Below, piece by piece: positions 1 through 11,824 of a stretch of DNA of 64,000 nucleotides (position 1 is the first letter of the stretch; each line of letters starts with the position of its first letter). Origin of the DNA: Vandiemenella viatica (Eukaryota; Arthropoda; Insecta; Orthoptera; Morabidae); the NCBI GenBank assembly GCA_031002005.1, contig JARYHS010008074.1:177034494-177098493 (forward strand), read 5' to 3'. The position numbers were made by a program, and so were the translations under genes. The notes beneath the pieces were generated by a model, which made no database searches, was not told the DNA's origin, and worked only from the letters and a program-made list of their open reading frames with translations.

Positions 1-1270
1 TCTCTTGGGCTCCACTCAAAAGGTGGATTCCCACGGCCTGTCCATTTGCCGGCCGCGCCGGTCTAGCTACGAATAGTTGGTCGTGGGAAGGGAGCCGCCT
101 CTTCTGGAACGGATAGCGCGCCTTTATCCGTTGCCCAGTCGGTAAAGATCAAACTCCCGGGTAGCTGAAACGAAACTTGGCAACGTGGTGGCTGCGAAGT
201 GGCGAAGGCCTAATTCGGTTGCACGCTTCGGCCTACAAAAGCGCAGTCCGTGGGAAGCCACCATAACACTGATTTTGTCCTTCTTTCGTCTTTCCTCCGG
301 ACTATATGGCCAGCCCGCTGCCATTTCATGGAGGTGATGTCTGTGACCCTTCTAACGGAACTGATGCCAGTTGCTCTTTTCGTATCTCTTCTATTTAAAC
401 CCGGCATTGCCTTTCCATAGCTCGCTGTGCTCTTCTAAGTTTCCTTTTCTCAAATTAATTTAGTGTTCTGGTCTGATAGCTGTAAGGGGGGGGGGTAATA
501 GAATGCCTCCCAAAAGCTTGCCATCCCAGCTTGATGTGACTGAAAATTTGAGGTCTTACATCTCCTCTCATATTTACAAGCTGGCCAAAATAATTGTACT
601 ATCTGACATTATCAAAGATTTATTATTTGGTTGTACATTCCACTCTTCTTTTTGAAAGATTCTTTCGTAGGCCAACTGCTTTACACTCGGTGACGAGTTC
701 GGTAACCAAGGTTGGAGTTCATCAATGTCGTTAGGCACAAGCACAATGTCATCAGCAAATCTCAAGTTGTTGAGCCTGATACCATTCATTCTGATTCCTT
801 TTTCCGCCCATTCTTGCTTTCACGTTGGCTTCTACAAGATAGCTGAAAATAATATTGGAAAGATTGGAACATCTCTTTCGATACCGAATCATGTAGTTAG
901 TTCTCTATCTTTGACAAAGGCTGAAGAGGTGCCATAGATGTTATGGAGCATTCTGATATATGTTATATCCACGCTGAAGCTTGTAGTACAGCCAGGTGAC
1001 TTGTTGAATCAAATGCATTTTCGAAATATACAAAGGCTTCACAAAGAGGCAGCTGGTATTTGTTAGCACATCCAATTAGTTCTCGCAGGGCAAGATTTTG
1101 TTCGATGTGTGCTAAAACTGCTGGGAAAACCTACTGCTCAATGGGTGGGGCAGAATCAAGGGTGGAACTGATTTGGTTCATCAAGGTCTTTGTAAAAACT
1201 TGGTTCGGAACAGACATCAAGCATATAGGTCGGTAGTTTTTGACGTTATAAATAAATCTCTCTTTTTGTA
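1..1270 (-). pseudogene. Degenerate non-LTR retrotransposon (LINE) reverse-transcriptase relic
   Basis: Reverse-strand translation in shifting frames gives recognisable reverse-transcriptase landmarks in the right order. A NYRPICL-like block lies near 1,213-1,245, an LRFADDIVLV catalytic motif (the FADD box) near 735-765, and a C-terminal block resembling the LINE motif WQRAGHIVRRKD near 290-330. Frames change several times and stops interrupt, so it cannot make protein. The clade (RTE- or Jockey-like) cannot be settled by eye. It ends just before the dispersed repeat that starts at 1,298. The low end may continue outside the window. Confidence 0.7.
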
Positions 1271-1297
1271 GCAGAATGATTTTAGCTTTATTCTATG

Positions 1298-2565
1298 ACT
1301 AGCTGATACCCACGACTTCGTACGCGTGGATTAAGAATTTCTTTGCCAGAACTGAATATAGAAAGTTGTTAGTAACGAAGGATTGGTCCCAAACAACACC
1401 GAGTCTACATAATATGACAGGAAAGCCATCACTATATCATTCAACCTTCGGACCTATCTCTTAAAGAGACTCAATTTCCAACATATTTAAAAACAGAAAA
1501 ACAAACGACTGGGGGATGTTAACTAAGGGCAGCTTTATTTCAGCTTGGACTTTTCTTCTTTATTCAGCATGAGCATCTGATTCTTGGGTTCTAATAACTT
1601 TAGCTGCTCGTGCTCTGCTAGAGCTACAACTTAGGCCAGTTTACGCCCGCAAGGCATGTCAAAAAAGAAGGCAAAATAAACTGTTGCCAGAAACATTTAA
1701 GCAGACACAAAGTAATGCGACAAAGAAAATCTACTTCTATACTAAATAATACATTTTTTCTCTAAACGAAATTTTCCTAACAAATTATACACTAACATAA
1801 TGCGTGAGAACCACAGCTTGAGCAAGCAACGTAATATTACAGACTACCACATCCGTCTCTGTCGCCATTCGATAAGTTCTCAAAATTTCGTGACTACAAC
1901 TGTTAATCGTACCGCAAATAAAATGTCCTGTGCCCTCCTTACGGATTTTCTTTTCAAATTCCGTCAATATCGGTATAGGCATTTAGACGTCAAAACGTAA
2001 CAAAATACAGAGACTTACTTCCGCATTTATAGTATTACTATTGTAGATCACACACACACTGACTGCGAATCACCCCTGAGGGATCAATATAACGTAGAAA
2101 AGTGTACACCTACAGCATTGCAAGACTACCTACGATTTGCCTCGCATTGCACCCCTAACTTTGTAATGTCTACAGTTTAACATTCAATCCGAATAACCGA
2201 CGGCCCAGGCGAGACTCTTACGATCAAAAATAATTTTTAAAAATCTTAGCCTCTACCGAGATTTGAACCGGTGACCACGACCCAAGATTATTAAGCAAGC
2301 GCTTTAACCATTGAGCTACATTACCGCTACACAGAAAAACAGTACAGAGACTTCCATAACCAACATGTCTGTCTATCGCCGTTCAGTAATTTTTCGAAAT
2401 TATGAGAAAACATGTATTATTTATACAATTTTTCAACCAAATGTAGACAGTATTTTTCTCCTTGTTTTAAAGGATAAATGTGCAAAGTTTCATCGAGATC
2501 GGATGGAAACTGTGGATTTGTATGAAGAACAAACAAACATACATACATTCGTCTTTATATATATA
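1298..2565 (+). repeat. 1.3-kb dispersed repeat, copy 1 (ACTAGCTGATACC start, TATATATAGAT end)
   Basis: This copy aligns over its whole length, in the same orientation, with 60,056-61,335. Both begin ACTAGCTGATACCC, share long identical blocks, carry a tRNA-like module, and end with a run of ACAAACAAACATA-type repeats followed by TATATATAGAT. No protein is encoded. The terminal phrases resemble the ends of RTE-type non-autonomous elements common in arthropods; that assignment is inference. Small indels separate the copies. Confidence 0.8.
2249..2328 (-). repeat. tRNA-like module inside the 1.3-kb repeat
   Basis: Read on the minus strand, this segment has an A-box-like block (TAGCTCAATGGTTAAAGCGC) and a B-box-like block (GGTTCAAATCT) at tRNA-like spacing, about 80 bp overall. 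The same module is kept at 61,004-61,083 in the second copy of the repeat. It is part of a repeat and has a poor acceptor stem, so it is read as a tRNA-derived relic and not as a working tRNA gene. It could still recruit RNA polymerase III. Confidence 0.55.
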
Positions 2566-4500
2566 GATGAAGTGATGATGGGATTCAAGACTTTAGCCAA
2601 ATGAATTATTGTTTCCTCACAAGCCTAATACTTCTCATTACAACAATATTCAGCTATGTATCTCCGCCACACGTTGTTTGTAATATTACAACCATGTAAT
2701 GGGGTAAAATGACCATTACACTGTAAACCTTGGGCAGAGCGTCCACGAAATTACACCGCAACAGCCTCAAATAAAAGACGTGCGTTAATAAACTACTAGT
2801 CGTTTATCAAGTTTAAAACTTACAATGAGAAATCGAAAATCATGTGATCTGTAAGAGAAGGAAATGACCTGGTGACGCCATAAAGGCAATAATCGTACTA
2901 TTCTCAAAGAAATCAGAAGCCAAGGAAAATTGTAAGTATTAACTTAATAGGGCATGCAGGCAGATTTTGATATGCACACTGAATCATAAAATGCTGTTTA
3001 TAATGGAAGAATGTAACGGATTAACAATTTAACATCAGAACAGAAATTAGTGATTCTGTAGGGCTGGAAATATGCAAAGAGAACGAAGATAAGCAATAAA
3101 TTTGAGTATAATAGACTTGTGAAAGACATTTGATGGTTTAAAGTGAGACAATGTGCTGGAGGGAAAAATCCACACTGCAGAGATAGAAGATAAATCACTG
3201 AACTAACTAGACATGATAAAAGCCCAGGATAAGACATGATACAACAGACAAGTGTACACAGTGATTGGATAAAGGCAATATTTTCGTCCATTATCAGCCT
3301 TGTTTCTATAGAAGATTTTTTTCGTAATATATTTCGGGAGGAAGAAGGAGGACGGAATATACGTTCTTTGAATATGGTGATTATAAGCAATGGACCTTAT
3401 TAAAAATAATTTTTAAATTAGAGGATCGCATGAAAGAAAGCAGAATGAAAATAAACTTCAGCAAAATCTTCCGAGAAGAAACGCAGGATAGAATATGAAT
3501 GCCATGATGATTTAACATATTAAATATCACAGCTATTTCATTTAGTTTGTAGGGATTCAAAAACAAACAGAATACAGTGGACCAAAAAACGCTGGAATAT
3601 TTCTACACATAAAACGCTTTCGCGGACAAAAGAAATAATTCAGGTTGTGTTTCCATCTATATCTGTTCAAAACATGCGAAAATTAGATTTGAAACAGAAT
3701 ATCTACAGCTATGTACTGCTATATCTGTTCCAGTTGCTGACTGTAATAAAAATAATAATAAAATGAGTAGGTATTTGTGGATCATACATACGTCACTTTA
3801 TATATGGTGTCCTTAAATTTTACAAATGCAGGAATTTTAAGACACACCAACACTCATATGGCCCATCAGATTATATCAATTTTTTTAGAAATTAATATGG
3901 TTTTGGTAAAGTAAAGTCTTTTCAATAATATCATGCAACAACAACGTATGCCTGTTGTTTCCTGCTCCGTTTCTTCCTCCAATCCTCCCTGTTGTAATAT
4001 GCATTCAGTATTATAATTTGAGTGTTTTGTGTTATCGAAATTTCTCAAAGTAAAAGCTATAAAATAAATTTTTTTATTCGTTTAATAGTTAAAGAAATAA
4101 AGATCTCGTCATTTATCACGTTTTTCCTACTCGAATTCTGTTTTTTGTTTTTTTTGTTTTATTAAATTAAAATGTTGCAGCTTGTTGATATCAAGATCAA
4201 TACAGATGAGATTGTTGACAAAGAACTGCAAAGAAACCGCCTTTGGCATTGATGAACAAATTGTAACATCGAGTGATTTCGGGAAATTATTGGAAACCGA
4301 TATGTGGAAGAACCTACCGGTATTCCGAAGACGATTCTCCCAAACGAGTCACTCGAAAGCTAACAATATCATGCCCAGACATGCTAGTGCGAAATTTCGA
4401 CATATATAGTGTTCTTAACGGACTACAGAATGCTATACGTAATTATGTAATCGCGATATAATGCCTACTTTTCTTCCAATCAGTATTATAATCCGTTTAG
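2566..4500. other. AT-rich intergenic stretch, nothing recognised
   Basis: I see no coding region, inverted repeat or known element here. The small open frames are short and lack similarity to anything I recognise. Confidence 0.5.
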
Positions 4501-4504
4501 TTAA

Positions 4505-4712
4505 CAGAGGCGGCACAAGGTCTTTATGTTCTGTCCCCACCCCGCTGCCCTTACATCAACATGCAGAGGGGAAATTTGCCACCCTCGCACCTGGACACAG
4601 CGGTCAGCTAGGACCAGTAGGAAGGGAAGGACAAAGAGGCGAGGAGCGGGGCCAAGGGGAACATGGCATTGAGCCGCCAGTTTGAAGTGAACAGGGTACA
4701 GTATTGCATGAC
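4505..4712 (+). repeat. 200-bp dispersed repeat, copy A (CAGAGGCGGC...GAGCCGCC)
   Basis: This copy is related to 9,595-9,790 (same orientation) and 8,346-8,503 (opposite orientation). It opens with CAGAGGCGGCACAAGG and carries TTGAGCCGCC near the other end, giving an imperfect inverted GGCGGC / GCCGCC pair. The interior is CpG- and purine-rich with a GGGGAAATTTGCCA-like core. A small non-autonomous DNA element is possible, but no target duplication is evident. Confidence 0.55.
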
Positions 4713-4749
4713 ACACTGCAGATTTTAGAAATAGTACTCAGGTTATTTG

Positions 4750-5340
4750 TTTAGATTAGATTGACGTATTTCCCCTGTACGCTATACATTCGTCTGCAGG
4801 TTTACCGTGTCTCCAGACATCGTGTGTCGTTGTCAGGTCGCAATTCGCGTGGGGTCCCTCACTCGTCGCCAAACTCAGCGTGACTGTAGTTGAAGGGCAC
4901 GCCACCGGGGCGGCGCTGCGGTCTCCCGGGTTATCCCCCTCGAGCTCTTGAGCCACCCTTCGCCCTTAAATGCGGCTAAACTGATTTAGGAGCCCTCAGC
5001 CACCCACGCTCCCGGGGAATAAAAAGCAATTTGATTTACATACATAAAAGCGCTTAATCTGGGGAGTAGCGAACCGCACAGCGCAGGGAGCGGGGAATAA
5101 TATTTACTCCGTAGTTAAACAGTGAGCAAACAGTTTGGGCGCTGAATGGTTTAATGATAACCGATTGTCGGCAGTGCGTAAGTGATAGCAGGTCCTCCCG
5201 CTCCCTCAGTAATAAATGCTGAATCAATTTGCACTGTGACTGATTCGATTTTCTGGCCTCGTGCTTCCCTCGTCTTCTGCTTCTGCGGCCGATGCTGCCT
5301 CGAGTGTTAGTCGTAGCCGCTGGATTTCTCTGCAGAAACC
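4750..5340. other. CpG-containing intergenic DNA, no gene recognised
   Basis: The base composition is more GC-rich than the neighbourhood, especially 4,850-5,000, and an AATAAAAAGCAATTTG-type AT block follows. No ORF with family resemblance and no repeat copy elsewhere in the window was found. It could be a regulatory element or simply unassigned sequence. Confidence 0.35.
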
Positions 5341-5349
5341 GAACAATCG

Positions 5350-6117
5350 GTGTTCGCCAAGATTACGGGTGAAATTTTGTCGAATCGTCTAGCTAGAGCA
5401 AGGTTATTCTTAAAACGGATGAAATTATTTAGACGGTTCAGGTTTCATGAAACCAGAGTTCAGAAATACGAGTTAAACAATACAGTTATTGATATGGTCG
5501 ATTCTATTAAATATTTGGGAGTAACAGTACAAAGGAACATGAAATGGGACATACACATTAATTCTTTAGTAGGTAGAGCAAATTCTAGGCTGCGATTCAT
5601 AGGTAGAATCTTGAAAAATTGTAATGAACAAACAAAGGAGATAGCGTACAAATCTCTTGTGCGTCCACATTTGGATTATTGTTGTGCCATTTGGGACCCG
5701 TTTCGTAAGGGATTGATCGAAAGTATAGAGAAAGTACAGAGAAGAGCCGCTCGATTCGTGACCGCTTGCTACAGTCCTTATGAAAGCGTCACAGAACTGA
5801 TTAGTAGATTAGGTTGGGAGTCTCTGGTAGATAGACGACACACGTTTCGTTTAAACTTATTGGAAAACATGCGTACTCCAACTTTCACTCATGAGTGTAG
5901 TGAAATACTTCTTCCAACAACCTATTTGAGTCGGAAGGACAGGAAAGATAAAATTAGAGAAATAAGGTGCCGGACTGATTCTTATATGAATTCTTTTTCC
6001 CTCGTACCATTAGGGATTGGAATGCACAGCAAAGAGATTAGCTTTGGTGCTGAGCACCCTCTGCCACCCACAATTTTGTGAATTGCAGAGTATATATGTA
6101 GATGTAGATGTAGATAC
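5350..6117 (+). pseudogene. LINE 3' fragment, CR1/L2-like, C-terminal RT region with (TGTAGA)n tail
   Basis: One long frame (5,350-6,081) encodes the end of a non-LTR reverse transcriptase. Visible blocks are YLGVTVQRNMKWDIHI, then RPHLDYCCAIWDPF, then KVQRRAARFVT, which are typical of CR1/L2/Jockey-type LINEs after the catalytic core. Near 5,993-6,030 the expected FFPRTIRDWN-like end is present only in a neighbouring frame, so a 1-nt frameshift has occurred. The 3' UTR is very short and ends in a GTAGAT-type tandem tail at about 6,092-6,115. The 5' part, including the FADD box, is missing. A second, oppositely oriented copy lies at 23,755-24,212. Confidence 0.85.
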
Positions 6118-7014
6118 ATGACTCCTTGAGTTTTAAACTATTTATCGGTCACGGCAAAACCTGCTTTATTTGTTCTGTTTTTTCCAATACCGTCCTCTAC
6201 AATAGCAAAAGACATTGTCAGCATGTAGTGATGACACAAATCAGTGTGTCACGCATCAGTCAAATCAACACAGAAAATGAAGGTAACGTTTTGAGCTTCT
6301 GTAATATACTTACAGATACTAATAACACAGCTACTGTCATTCTGTGGGTTAGAACGAAATAAATATATATTAATCATTCACTCGCTGCAGTCATTCTTAT
6401 CAGTATTGTCGTTATGCTGCTATATCAGTGACGCTTACCTAAATCGATCAGTTATAAAAACTTTTACCCGTCAGGTGGATACGTTTTCAGGAAATAATTA
6501 ACTTTAAAGTTTCACGTAAACCGATAGCCGTCCAGCTTTGCATTATATTATGATTTGCACGTGAATTTCCTGAAGGATTTTTCCGTTTAACCGCCCTCCC
6601 CTCTTATTATTATTTTGCAAGGGTACAATTTTCAGTGCTTCTGAACTATCGATACGTGGACTTGAGGCATAAGGAAGGCGGCCATTGATAAAATGTATGG
6701 CATTACAAGTCACTTAACCAGTTAAGGTCCGTAAGACCTCAAAGTTTCACTTGGATATAGCGTTGTAATTGAGTTACTTAAGAGCTAGATTTCAGTGGTC
6801 GATGTGGACGTGAAACTTTTACAAGTGAAATATGACGGGGTCGCAGTTTTAAATCTCCCTCCTCATTATTTGAATTTTACGCTGTAATGGATAAATAAGT
6901 GCCGAGTGTTATGTCGTTTGCGAGATTTTGGAGGGGTGGCATGAGTCAAACTGATAGTGCTACAAGACGCGACAAAACGAGTCCACATTTAAACATCCGA
7001 TGAGCGATTAAACA
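6118..7014. other. Intergenic, nothing recognised
   Basis: AT-rich unique-looking DNA with no supported ORF, inverted repeat or known element. Confidence 0.45.
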
Positions 7015-7022
7015 ATCTACCT

Positions 7023-7180
7023 CGGGGCCGGCGTTGGGGGGGGGGGGTAAGCGGGTCAAATGTACCCGCCGTTTTGGACTGAGGGAGGGCCCTAACCGAT
7101 AAATTAGCCAAGGGCCCCCAACTGGTTACGTGACTCCTAAGATGCTTACCCCGGGCCCGAAAATCCTAGCGCCGGCCCTG
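7023..7180. mobile_element. hAT-type MITE (158 bp) with 8-bp target-site duplication
   Basis: The ends are inverted: CGGGGCCGGCGTTGG on the left against CAGGGCCGGCGCTAG on the right when reverse-complemented. An exact 8-bp direct repeat, ATCTACCT, flanks it at 7,015-7,022 and 7,181-7,188. An 8-bp duplication with CAGGGCCGG-type termini is the signature of hAT transposons. It is too short to encode a transposase and would need one in trans. A run of 10 or more G lies inside. Unrelated to the other elements here. Confidence 0.75.
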
Positions 7181-7189
7181 ATCTACCTA

Positions 7190-8105
7190 TCTTGGGATTG
7201 CACCTTATTTCTTGCCCATCACAAATAGGTAAGGTTCGGTTTCCATTTCGGCACGAACAGACGCTGTTAGCAAGGGGCGGGCGACCGAAAAAAGTGTTTG
7301 GGACGAATTCCTGGTATACTGACATGCTCGAATAGTGATGAAGAGGACGCATCCACTGGAAGTGCTCGCCAGCAATATTATTAACTTTTGGGTGTTTTTT
7401 TTATCTGTTGAGCCCACCAGGTGCAAGTATTTTCGGGGGCAGAGCTCTGATTCTCCCAGTGCCACACACCTCATAGCAGAGCGAAGAGAACAGAGTTTTC
7501 TTGAGAGGAGAAGGACGGATGGACGGTCATTGTGATGTGGTACAGCGGCAAGTAACTGCGCATCACTGAGCGAGGTGAACGCATCTCGACAGGCGGGCCC
7601 GTACGCCGTGGACTACATACGCCTCACGCAACGCCATTCTGGTTTGCGAGAGTCGCTGACACGGTAAAACTTCCATCGCGATGAAAACTTATGCAATCTG
7701 TACTACCCAATAAAAGAATCCTGACACGTCTAAAATTACTCTAAATGTTTAAAAATCAAAGGTGTTAGGAAAGGTTAAATTGTTCAAATGTTAATGAAAT
7801 ACATTTCATGTTTGCGTAAATTTCACAATTCTTAAGTTTTAATAAATTCAATTAAATTTTACACTAATTTTTCATTGATCCTATTAAACCCACTAATATG
7901 CCATGTGAATAGCTTATGATTCATTATCACTGGTAATATTAAGCATTTATATTATTTTAATGATAACAACAGTGTGGTCAAGAAGTCACTTTCCTATTAG
8001 GAAGCACTACAGCGCCTATTATTTTAATTTCCTGCCCAAATATTTGAATTTCTACAAACCATACTCGTATTTCTGATAACACAGGAAGTAACATGTTATC
8101 TCCTG
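7190..8105. other. Intergenic, nothing recognised
   Basis: Mixed composition, becoming strongly AT-rich after 7,700. No gene or repeat copy was identified. Confidence 0.4.
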
Positions 8106-8109
8106 ACGC

Positions 8110-8235
8110 AAGCGCCTGACGTCATTACCTGGAATGATTTCTCGAATCCGTGGAAAACTAGAATTTAACCTGCGTCCTCCAGAATTGGTGGTGGCCGCTC
8201 GCCCGGCTACGCCAGGTATCTAACGGTAAAAATGA
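8110..8235 (-). repeat. Degenerate tRNA-SINE fragment
   Basis: On the minus strand it keeps the family's middle part: a CCTGGAATGATTTCTCGAA-type block, a GTGGAAAACT block and GCGTCCTCCAGAAT, matching the body of the better copies at 18,654-18,898 and 12,716-12,962. The A-box head is largely lost. Confidence 0.5.
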
Positions 8236-8345
8236 CACCGAATCCTTGTTGATCCACGAAGTAGGCAATCTGGTGAGCTTACAACACAACACATGTCGTA
8301 ATTTGCCATTTTCTGCATATACCGTATATTCTTGAATTATCCATG

Positions 8346-8503
8346 TACTCTACCCTGTACATTGACCCTGCTCCTCTCCCACCTCTCCGAGCTGAGCGCT
8401 GTATCCACGTAACTTATTGGCAAATTTCCCCTTTCTCATCTAGTGGTGAGAGCAGCGGAGTGGGGGTAGAGCAGAATAGCCTTGAGCCGCCTATGTTAAC
8501 TCA
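8346..8503 (-). repeat. 200-bp dispersed repeat, copy B
   Basis: In reverse complement it aligns with copy A at 4,505: AGGCGGCTCAAGG start, TCTGCTCTACCCCCACTCC block, GGGGAAATTTGCCA core and CAGGGTAGAGTA end. It is oriented opposite to copies A and C. Confidence 0.55.
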
Positions 8504-8509
8504 ACACAC

Positions 8510-9590
8510 TATAGTAGGCCTACTTACCTTCAGTGTATTTCACGTAGACACAAATAAAAACTATTATCCATTTGAATCCTATTTAAATCTCTATGCCTCA
8601 AAACTATTGTCAGGATACTTAAAAATTGTGTGCTGTTTAGTAAGCCTCTGAATTTCTTCCAATACCCCTGATCAAACACTTATTTACGCTGCGACGTTTT
8701 ATGTTATAATTGTTGTTTGATAACAAATTTGTTCTGCATTCTATAAACATAATGAAATTTTAAGTATCAGTCTTCTTGATTAACGTGATTACTTTTCACT
8801 GATTTAAAACTAACTTGGTGCAAAACTTGAAGGTTGGTTGGATCCACCAGAAGGAGGCTTACTAAGCCATTGTGTCAGAGGTAAGACAGCTATTCCCTTT
8901 TCTCTGGGAAAGTTTAAAGTGGAACCTGAACCATGGTTCACTGATTATTCCACACCGCATATTCCTTGACATTTTCATGTGGCAAGAAGTTATTAAAGAA
9001 AAGACAGCCCACTTTGTAAGAGAGATTTGGTTCAAGAAATTTACCTAAACAATCGAACAAGTTAATGTTGTCTGATAGTACTATTGAAACGACCGATTTG
9101 TGAAAGGTATGCGAATTGATTGTTATTGACTCAAAACTACAGGATACTATCCAATTGTATCTCCATTTATCACCGCTGACAACATCAGTAATGCCGCGAA
9201 TAGGTATGTAGATTGTTCTCTGATGAGCCGGCATCGTAAAATGCAATCAAACCGGTAACGGGAACAATATCACCAGCATCAACATTTCATTCCTCCTGAA
9301 GCTTCACCTTGCTCGCTGCCTCATGCCTTGTAAGGTTATTATAACAATGGATTTAAGAACGGACGCTGGTATAAAGTGAGGTGGCTATAGATCAAATTAA
9401 AGAATTCGCCAGGGTTAATGTGGAAAACTAGAAGAAAGAGTTATCCAAATCTGAAAAGACAATCACTGTACGCAAAGCCTTTCATCTTGAGCTTTGAGGA
9501 ACGTGGATCAGTGCGCTAACAATACCTTAAAGCAGTGGAAATCGAGTGAATTGAAATTGAAGCAAAAAATCCTGGCTATAACTTATTCTG
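8510..9590. other. Intergenic, nothing recognised
   Basis: No supported ORF or repeat. The minus-strand open frame around 8,938-9,246 has no recognisable features. Confidence 0.4.
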
Positions 9591-9594
9591 TAAA

Positions 9595-9790
9595 CAAAGG
9601 AGGCTCCATGAAATTCTGCTCTATCCCTACTCCACTGCCCTTCACCTTGCATGCCACGGGAAAATTTTTCACATGCTTACATGGACAAAGTGGTCAATCG
9701 GAGAGGTAGGAAGAGAAGGGTGGGAGGTGAAGAGTGGGGGAAAAGGAAGATGACCTTGAGCCGCCAATTGAGAGTGAACAGGATATAGAT
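9595..9790 (+). repeat. 200-bp dispersed repeat, copy C
   Basis: Same family and orientation as copy A: AGGAGGCTCCATG start, TCTGCTCTATCCCTACTCC block, GGGAAAATTTTTCAC core, then CCTTGAGCCGCC and GTGAACAGGATATAG near the end. Confidence 0.55.
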
Positions 9791-9799
9791 GACAAGAAG

Positions 9800-10925
9800 G
9801 AATATAACTCATAGCATCCATCAGTTGTTTAAGCTGGCAACAAAAATAAGATTTGATATGGTGGTCTTAACCGTCTGAAGGTATGTAAAAGGCATGTAAA
9901 AAGGAAGAAGAAGGGATTAATAACTGGGGTGGCACTTTTGTCCTCTCAATCAAACGTGTTGAAATGATGCTTTTTCGCTACAGATTAGTAGGAAGCAAAA
10001 CGTAACGAAACTTACATAAAACAAATTTTTTCGAAATTTTACGTCATTATGAAAGGAATTGCTTGGATATTAAAATTTTTTAGAATGCCTGTTAAAGAGT
10101 TCAGCTATTCGCAAAACATTTTTGATCTGGCGAGTTCTTAGCTGGCCTCCGCCGTCAGCATCAAAAACAGAAGATACACAGAAAGAATAACGAAAATCAC
10201 ACAGTCACGTAGAATACTCAGTTTCCGGACGGATGGTTGCATCGATTTCACTTCCTTGGAACAGACCGTGCTTAACGACCGGTTACTCTTGGTTGATTGC
10301 TATTTTCTTGCGGATGTGAAATTCCGTAAACGTCAAAAACAAAAACAAAAAAATGCTCCTTATCATCGGCTTTTGAGTATGTTCAGAATCTTTAGAAAAC
10401 GAGAATTACAAATCGATACATAAGGAATGAAATAAAATATTTTACTATCTTTCATAAACACGTAACCAGCGATGTTGACAATTTTTTAGTCACACAGAGA
10501 AACCATTCAAAGTTAGAATAAACAAATGCCAAAGTCGATAGCATTGCGTTAGGGGAGCTCTAAAGTACGAAAATATTTGAGTCAGTAAGTAAAGTGCAAT
10601 GTTATTATCTTAAATGTATGGATGGTTTAGAACTGCTTTCTTTGTAACAGCAATAAAATAAAGTTCAGAAATGAAGTGCTGTTGCACATAAATGTCTGTA
10701 AATGCAGATCTTACGAAGGTGAGGAATGCGCCGAAATAATACCTTATTTTTACTTCTAAAAACATTTAAAACTGCTGGAAAATAACTATGTATACTACCT
10801 GTTTTACATTACTTTTTAAATCGATAATAAATTCAGTTTAACTTTGAAAGATTTTTGTAAGAATGTGGCAATTTGAAAACGAAGTATAGTCTAGTATGGA
10901 AAGAGGAATTGTCTACAGAAAGGAT
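9800..10925. other. AT-rich intergenic, nothing recognised
   Basis: No supported gene or repeat beyond short A-rich runs. Confidence 0.4.
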
Positions 10926-10929
10926 ACAT

Positions 10930-11155
10930 TTTTTTATTATTATTATTATTTTGGAGGTTTACCTCTCTTTGACTTCAAAGTCGTTAGAGGCGGCAAAGGA
11001 TTCTTGACGGGAATAAATAGATGACGGCCTTTTGAAGGAACCATCACAGCATTCAGCTGACTGTGATATCTCAAAATCATGGATAACCAGCGTCTGGATT
11101 TCAACCTGCATCCTCTCGAATACGAGGTATAAGGCTACCGGCAGACCCAACGATG
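10930..11155 (-). repeat. Diverged tRNA-SINE copy
   Basis: A (TTA)n-like tail at 10,932-10,950 is followed by the SINE body read on the minus strand: GCGGCAAAGGATT, GACGGCCTTTTGAAGGAACC, an AAATCATGGATAACC block, and CATCCTCTCGAATACGAGG near the tRNA-like head. It is clearly older than the copies with intact target duplications. Confidence 0.65.
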
Positions 11156-11327
11156 AGTTGAAAGGAATGATTTAGCTGCCTCTGGAAAAAATATTCATAA
11201 GAGCGGAGAAAAGTAAAGTATGATAAAAATCATTCAGAACTTACAGCAGTCAAGAGTGAAGTTGCAAAGCTCATGCCTAAGGAAAACGAACAAAAAGATA
11301 GAACCTCACTGCACTATCCGCCGGACG

Positions 11328-11515
11328 TAAAACAGCCGATCAGTGGTTAAGGCGTCTGACTGGAGATCGAGTCGTTCGGATATTGCGGTAATCTGTAGGT
11401 CCCCTATCTCCGGTAGGATTACCGGGTTAGGTTAAGATAGTTACGATAGGGGCGGAATGCGCAGCCAATAGAAACCCCGTCACCTGGTCTTTACAAACAC
11501 ACGAGCCCTTACCTT
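11328..11515 (+). repeat. tRNA-Ser-like SINE relic sharing sequence with the 496-bp array
   Basis: The head CCGATCAGTGGTTAAGGCGT plus CTGACTGGAGATC matches the D-arm to anticodon-stem region of serine-type tRNAs. About 90 bp further on, GGGGCGGAATGCGCAGCCAA and GGTCTTTACAAACACACGAG align with the start of each 496-bp unit in the palindrome (GAGGCGGAATGCGCAGGCAA). It is therefore a dispersed single copy of the same repeat outside the palindrome. No TSD was found. Confidence 0.6.
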
Positions 11516-11824
11516 TACCCAATTTATACTATTAACTAATATTGTCTACAATTGAATGTCGTGTTATCGACGTGTTACGTGGAAGTAAATCGCTTGCTTT
11601 CGTGTGGTAAAGAGTGATAACATTAGGGACTGTGTTACAGAAAGACAGGGACAGAACTCATGTTATGTAGTCCTCAATTCGATTTTTTCTTGTCCCTGAA
11701 GTCATTTTAGAACAATAGAGACGATTTCCTCATAAAACACAAGTCCGATTTACCTCACACCTCTACTGTTACGAGCTCGCTAAAGCCGAAACAACAGTTG
11801 ACAGAGTGTCGTAGGTGAAAGGTA

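Noticed and set aside
2249..2328. A functional tRNA gene
   Set aside because: It lies inside a dispersed repeat, occurs again in the other copy with the same lesions in the stems, and lacks a pairing acceptor stem.
4505..4712. Calling the 200-bp repeat family a hAT MITE
   Set aside because: The ends resemble hAT termini, but the inverted pair is imperfect, homology continues past it, and no 8-bp duplication was found.
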